Shown: positions 59,740-64,000 of the stretch, piece by piece
How the letters are laid out: each line of letters opens with the position of its first letter
How positions within the stretch are numbered: position 1 is the stretch's first letter
The notes under the pieces: model-generated
The model's database searches: none
Told to the model about the DNA's origin: nothing
The model's input: only the letters and a program-made list of their open reading frames with translations
Made by a program: the position numbers and the translations under genes
Assembly: GCF_000771875.1 (NCBI RefSeq)
Contig: NZ_JPXX01000008.1
Location: 1 to 64,000 of the forward strand
From: Gallibacterium genomosp. 1
Lineage (GTDB): Bacteria; Pseudomonadota; Gammaproteobacteria; Enterobacterales; Pasteurellaceae
Direction of reading: 5' to 3'
Length of the DNA stretch: 64,000 bases

Positions 59740-59920
59740 AATGATTGGTCATTCCTTACTAGTTAATGAGTTTCAGATTCTTAAGTATGATGTTGTGTTT
59801 GCATATTAGTCTAGATTTTCTAGACTGAGTAACTGAGAAGTTACTCATTTCACTTCCTGTATATTTTTATAAACTCTATTTAGTTTATATGCCACTTAAT
59901 CTTTTAAGTGGCATTTTTTT
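59740..59920 (+). ncRNA. gcvB: GcvB small regulatory RNA
   Basis: Hfq-type sRNA that represses amino-acid and peptide transport genes. The gene lies divergent from gcvA and has the GcvB hallmarks: the GU-rich seed GATGTTGTGTTTGCAT (59789-59804), two perfect hairpins (59808-59815/59819-59826 and 59827-59834/59839-59846), the conserved TTTCACTTCCTGTATATTT stretch (59848-59866), and a terminator with a 10-bp stem (59890-59899/59904-59913) and seven T. The 5' end is estimated from a TTGACC (-35) at 59714-59719; the -10 is poor, as expected for an activated promoter, so the start could shift by about 10 bases. The rest of the 59621-60149 gap holds the argG control region. Confidence 0.93.
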
Positions 59921-60014
59921 CGTTCGGATTTTAGCATAGCCGGATCATCTTCTCTATAATGTTTTTCTTGAATCGCACGGCTTTCGTTTAAAAAGATATT
60001 TTTATGCAAATAAA

Positions 60015-60049
60015 TGAATTTTTATGCATATTTACTGCATTTTTATTTT
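60015..60049. promoter_or_regulatory. Paired ARG boxes (ArgR operator) upstream of argG
   Basis: TGAATTTTTATGCA (60015-60028) matches the ARG box TGAAT-N4-ATTCA with one mismatch. A weaker copy, TGCATTTTTATTTT, starts at 60036, exactly 21 bp later, the spacing used by hexameric ArgR. This suggests arginine repression of argG. Confidence 0.65.
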
Positions 60050-60086
60050 TAAATTTTATAGACAGTTGTCTGATTTTAGGGAATAA

Positions 60087-61481
<1,395 letters not shown>

Positions 61482-61497
61482 TTTTTTAATCCCTACC

Positions 61498-61540
61498 AAT
61501 CGCTAAAAATCGTTAAGGTTTTTAGCGATTTATTTCTTTA
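61498..61540 (+). terminator. Terminator of argG
   Basis: A 12-bp stem (61498-61509 with 61519-61530) followed by a T-rich tail. Confidence 0.85.
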
Positions 61541-61614
61541 ATCACGCTTTTGCGCTATTTTTGATCCACGTTTTATCGTTATTTTTGCTATACTTCTGCG
61601 CTTAGTACAGTTAA

Positions 61615-63075
61615 ATGGTGAATAGTATGGCGTGGACTCCGACTCGAACATCTCAGCTTAAAAACTCAACGACAACATTGGCAAAAAATAACAAAGATTT
61701 AGAACAATTTACGCCACCACACTCATTGGAAGCGGAACAGTCAGTGTTAGGAGCACTATTGTTGGATAACTCTTTATGGGACAGTGTTGCTGAAGCCGTG
61801 ATAGCACAAGATTTTTACACTTATGCTCATCGTATTATTTTCCAAGAGATTGAAGCCTTATTAAGTTACGGCAAACCAGCAGATTTAATTACTTTAGAGC
61901 AGTCATTAAATAGTAAAGATTTAAGTGATTCAGTCGGTGGTTTTTCCTATTTGGTTGAGTTATCGCAGAAGACTCCGAATAGCGCTAATGCCTTAGCATA
62001 TGCCAATATTATTCGAGAAAAAGCGATTTTGCGTGAGTTAATTGCTGCTAGCAATACCATATCTGAAAACTGTTATTCCACTAATGGGCAGGCTGTGAAA
62101 GATATTTTAGACACTGCTGAAAGTAAAATTTTGCAGATTTCTGAACAACGAATGGTAGGCACAGAAAGTGGACCGCAAAATGTGAATAAAATTCTTAAAG
62201 ATACGGTCAATAAAATTGAGCTGTTGGCACAAAATCCGAATGGCGGTGTGACCGGAATTTCCACTGGCTTTACCGATTTGGATAAAAAAACGGCAGGTTT
62301 GCAACCAGGTGATTTGATTATTGTGGCTGCACGACCTTCAATGGGGAAAACTACCTTTGCAATGAATTTGTGTGAAAATGCAGCATTACCAGCAGATCAG
62401 GATAAAGCGGTGTTGATTTTTAGCTTAGAAATGCCGGCGGAACAATTAATGATGAGGATGTTGGCTTCATTGGCAAGAGTGGATCAAACCAAATTGCGTA
62501 CTGGTCAGATCGAATTTGATGGTGCGGAAGGTGATGCGTTGGCAAGCTGTATCGGGATGCTTAAACAAAAACAGAATATTTATATTGATGATACTTCCGG
62601 TTTGACCCCGACAGAATTACGTTCGCGTGCCAGACGTATTCATCGAGAAAGTCCGAACGGTTTGGCATTAATTATGGTCGATTATTTGCAGTTAATGCGA
62701 GTGCCAGGTTATGCTGAAAACAGAACATTAGAAATTGCAGAAATTTCACGTTCATTAAAGGCATTGGCTAAAGAGTTGAAAGTGCCAGTGATCGCACTGT
62801 CACAGCTAAACCGAAGTTTGGAACAACGTGCCGATAAACGTCCGGTCAATTCGGATTTGCGTGAATCAGGTGCGATTGAGCAGGATGCGGACTTGATTAT
62901 GTTTATTTATCGAGATGAGGTTTATAATCCTAATTCTGAATTTAAAGGTACGGCAGAGATTATTATCGGTAAACAGCGTAATGGGCCGATTGGTAGTGTT
63001 CGTTTGGCTTTCCAAGGTAATTTCTCTAAATTTACCAATCTTCAATATGATTCAGGATATGAAGATCATTATTAA
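61615..63075 (+). CDS. dnaB: Replicative DNA helicase DnaB
   Basis: Hexameric helicase of the replication fork. The 486 residues have the N-terminal interaction domain (HSLEAEQSVLGALLLDN), then the RecA-like core with Walker A ARPSMGKTTFAM, Walker B-type ALIMVDYLQLMR and the ALAKELKVPVIALSQLNRSLEQR region. No intein is seen. An alternative ATG at 61627 (MAWTPTRT) would remove four residues; neither has a strong ribosome site. alr follows after 12 bases, the dnaB-alr linkage seen in enterobacteria. Confidence 0.97.
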   Translation: MVNSMAWTPTRTSQLKNSTTTLAKNNKDLEQFTPPHSLEAEQSVLGALLLDNSLWDSVAEAVIAQDFYTYAHRIIFQEIEALLSYGKPADLITLEQSLNSKDLSDSVGGFSYLVELSQKTPNSANALAYANIIREKAILRELIAASNTISENCYSTNGQAVKDILDTAESKILQISEQRMVGTESGPQNVNKILKDTVNKIELLAQNPNGGVTGISTGFTDLDKKTAGLQPGDLIIVAARPSMGKTTFAMNLCENAALPADQDKAVLIFSLEMPAEQLMMRMLASLARVDQTKLRTGQIEFDGAEGDALASCIGMLKQKQNIYIDDTSGLTPTELRSRARRIHRESPNGLALIMVDYLQLMRVPGYAENRTLEIAEISRSLKALAKELKVPVIALSQLNRSLEQRADKRPVNSDLRESGAIEQDADLIMFIYRDEVYNPNSEFKGTAEIIIGKQRNGPIGSVRLAFQGNFSKFTNLQYDSGYEDHY

Positions 63076-63087
63076 TAAGGCAGTTAT

Positions 63088-64000
63088 ATGAAAGCAGCAA
63101 CGGCAAAGATTAGCTCTCTTGCCCTTAAACATAATATAGAAAAAATTCATTCGCTTGCGCCGAACAGTAAAATTATTGCGGTGGTGAAAGCGAATGCTTA
63201 CGGACACGGTGTTGAGTTTGTTTCTCAGACTGTACAAGACAATGTAGATTGTTTCGGTGTCGCTCGCTTAGGTGAAGCGTTGCGTTTGCGCTCCAATGGA
63301 ATTACCAAGCCTATCTTGTTATTAGAAGGCTTTTTTTCCGCCTCCGATTTGCCGATTTTGTCGGTTAATAATTTGGAAACAGTGGTACATTGTGATGAGC
63401 AGTTGGAAGCATTATTAGCGGCTAAATTACCGAATCCGATCAATGTTTGGATTAAAATTGATACCGGAATGCATCGTTTAGGGGTGCAGTTGGATGAAGT
63501 CGATCGTTATTATCAAGCGTTATCCGCTTCGCAAAATGTTAATCAAATCCGCTTTATCAGCCATTTCAGTCGTGCCGATGAGTTGGACAGCGATTACACC
63601 TTAAAACAGCTGGATCGTTTCCTAACCGCTTGCGCCGGTAAAGTGGGAGAAAAAAGTATTGCCGCGTCAGGTGGTATCTTGTTCTGGAAAGATTCCCATC
63701 TGGATTGGATTCGTCCGGGCATTATTATGTACGGCATTTCCGCCAATAACACACCGAGCAGTGCTTATGATTTAATTCCGGTGATGACGTTAACCTCATC
63801 ATTGATTGCAGTGCGTAATCATAAAAAAGGCGAGCCGGTCGGCTATGGCGGTCGTTGGGTAAGCGAAAAAGATACTAAAATCGGCGTGGTGGCAATCGGT
63901 TATGGTGACGGTTACCCACGTGATGTGCCAACAGGAACACCTGTTTATATTAACGGCAGACGCGTGCCTATCGTTGGCAAAGTTTCAATGGATATGTTAA
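63088..64000 (+). CDS. alr: Alanine racemase (5' part, runs off the window)
   Basis: Interconverts L- and D-alanine for peptidoglycan. The reading frame from ATG 63088 (AAGG upstream) stays open to the window edge, giving at least 304 residues. The pyridoxal phosphate lysine lies in [27 protein letters not shown] and [11 protein letters not shown] are family motifs; the catalytic tyrosine end region is partly present (KVSMDML). The 3' end is outside the window. Confidence 0.96.
   Translation, partial: MKAATAKISSLALKHNIEKIHSLAPNSKIIAVVKANAYGHGVEFVSQTVQDNVDCFGVARLGEALRLRSNGITKPILLLEGFFSASDLPILSVNNLETVVHCDEQLEALLAAKLPNPINVWIKIDTGMHRLGVQLDEVDRYYQALSASQNVNQIRFISHFSRADELDSDYTLKQLDRFLTACAGKVGEKSIAASGGILFWKDSHLDWIRPGIIMYGISANNTPSSAYDLIPVMTLTSSLIAVRNHKKGEPVGYGGRWVSEKDTKIGVVAIGYGDGYPRDVPTGTPVYINGRRVPIVGKVSMDML

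Overview
The window looks like chromosomal DNA of a member of the Pasteurellaceae (Gammaproteobacteria), low in GC. The evidence is protein similarity to Haemophilus, Pasteurella and E. coli homologues, conserved blocks (cmk-rpsA-ihfB with lapA-lapB-pyrF-yciH; gcvA-ygdD-rlmM with a divergent GcvB RNA; frdABCD; dppABCDF), and a chromosomal nicotinamide phosphoribosyltransferase gene (nadV), which in this family is linked to V-factor independence. The genus cannot be fixed from sequence alone. I saw no prophage, insertion sequence, CRISPR array or rRNA operon.

Layout. 1-7.1 kb: plsB divergent from lexA, which has two perfect SOS boxes, then the fumarate reductase operon frdABCD behind an FNR-like site. 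7.4-11.9 kb: mannose PTS manXYZ with yobD and manA. 11.9-15.9 kb: an LtrA-family membrane protein and an HxlR regulator, divergent from a DUF896, pirin and hemerythrin-like cluster. 16-20 kb: gluconate permease divergent from gntK-edd, with two identical GntR-type operators. 20-26.7 kb: an EamA permease and the dipeptide ABC transporter dppABCDF. 26.9-31.9 kb: proline use, putA (without the DNA-binding domain) and putP. 32.1 kb: tRNA-Ser(GGA). 32.3-34.7 kb: glpFK with a GlpR-like operator. 35-41.2 kb: yciH, pyrF, lapB, lapA, a YczE-like gene, ihfB, rpsA and cmk. 41.2-46.9 kb: housekeeping genes including dapE and ribA. 47.1-51.2 kb: a + strand run of nagK, a lipoprotein, nadV, a kinase-like protein and a YfaE-type ferredoxin. 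51.3-53.4 kb: a trimeric autotransporter adhesin whose signal-peptide coding region carries an 11-base G tract that puts the gene out of frame. 53.7-56.3 kb: a DeoR-type regulator and glmS. 56.4-59.6 kb: dapB, rlmM, ygdD and gcvA. 59.74-59.92 kb: GcvB small RNA. 60.1-64 kb: argG behind paired ARG boxes, dnaB, and the 5' part of alr, which runs off the end.

How it fits together. Much of the window handles carbon and nitrogen nutrients of a host-associated facultative anaerobe: mannose, gluconate, glycerol, proline, peptides, amino sugars and nicotinamide, with fumarate respiration. The sites seen (FNR, CRP, GntR, GlpR, ArgR, LexA) match the adjacent genes. GcvB and one probable target, dppA, are both present, and the dppA leader contains a 9-base perfect complement to the GcvB GU-rich seed.

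The observations most worth checking are the phase-variable adhesin in an apparent OFF state, the GcvB pairings with dppA and possibly argG, the nadV operon, and the HxlR/LtrA/DUF896/pirin/hemerythrin neighbourhood. No clearly new defence or mobile system was found.
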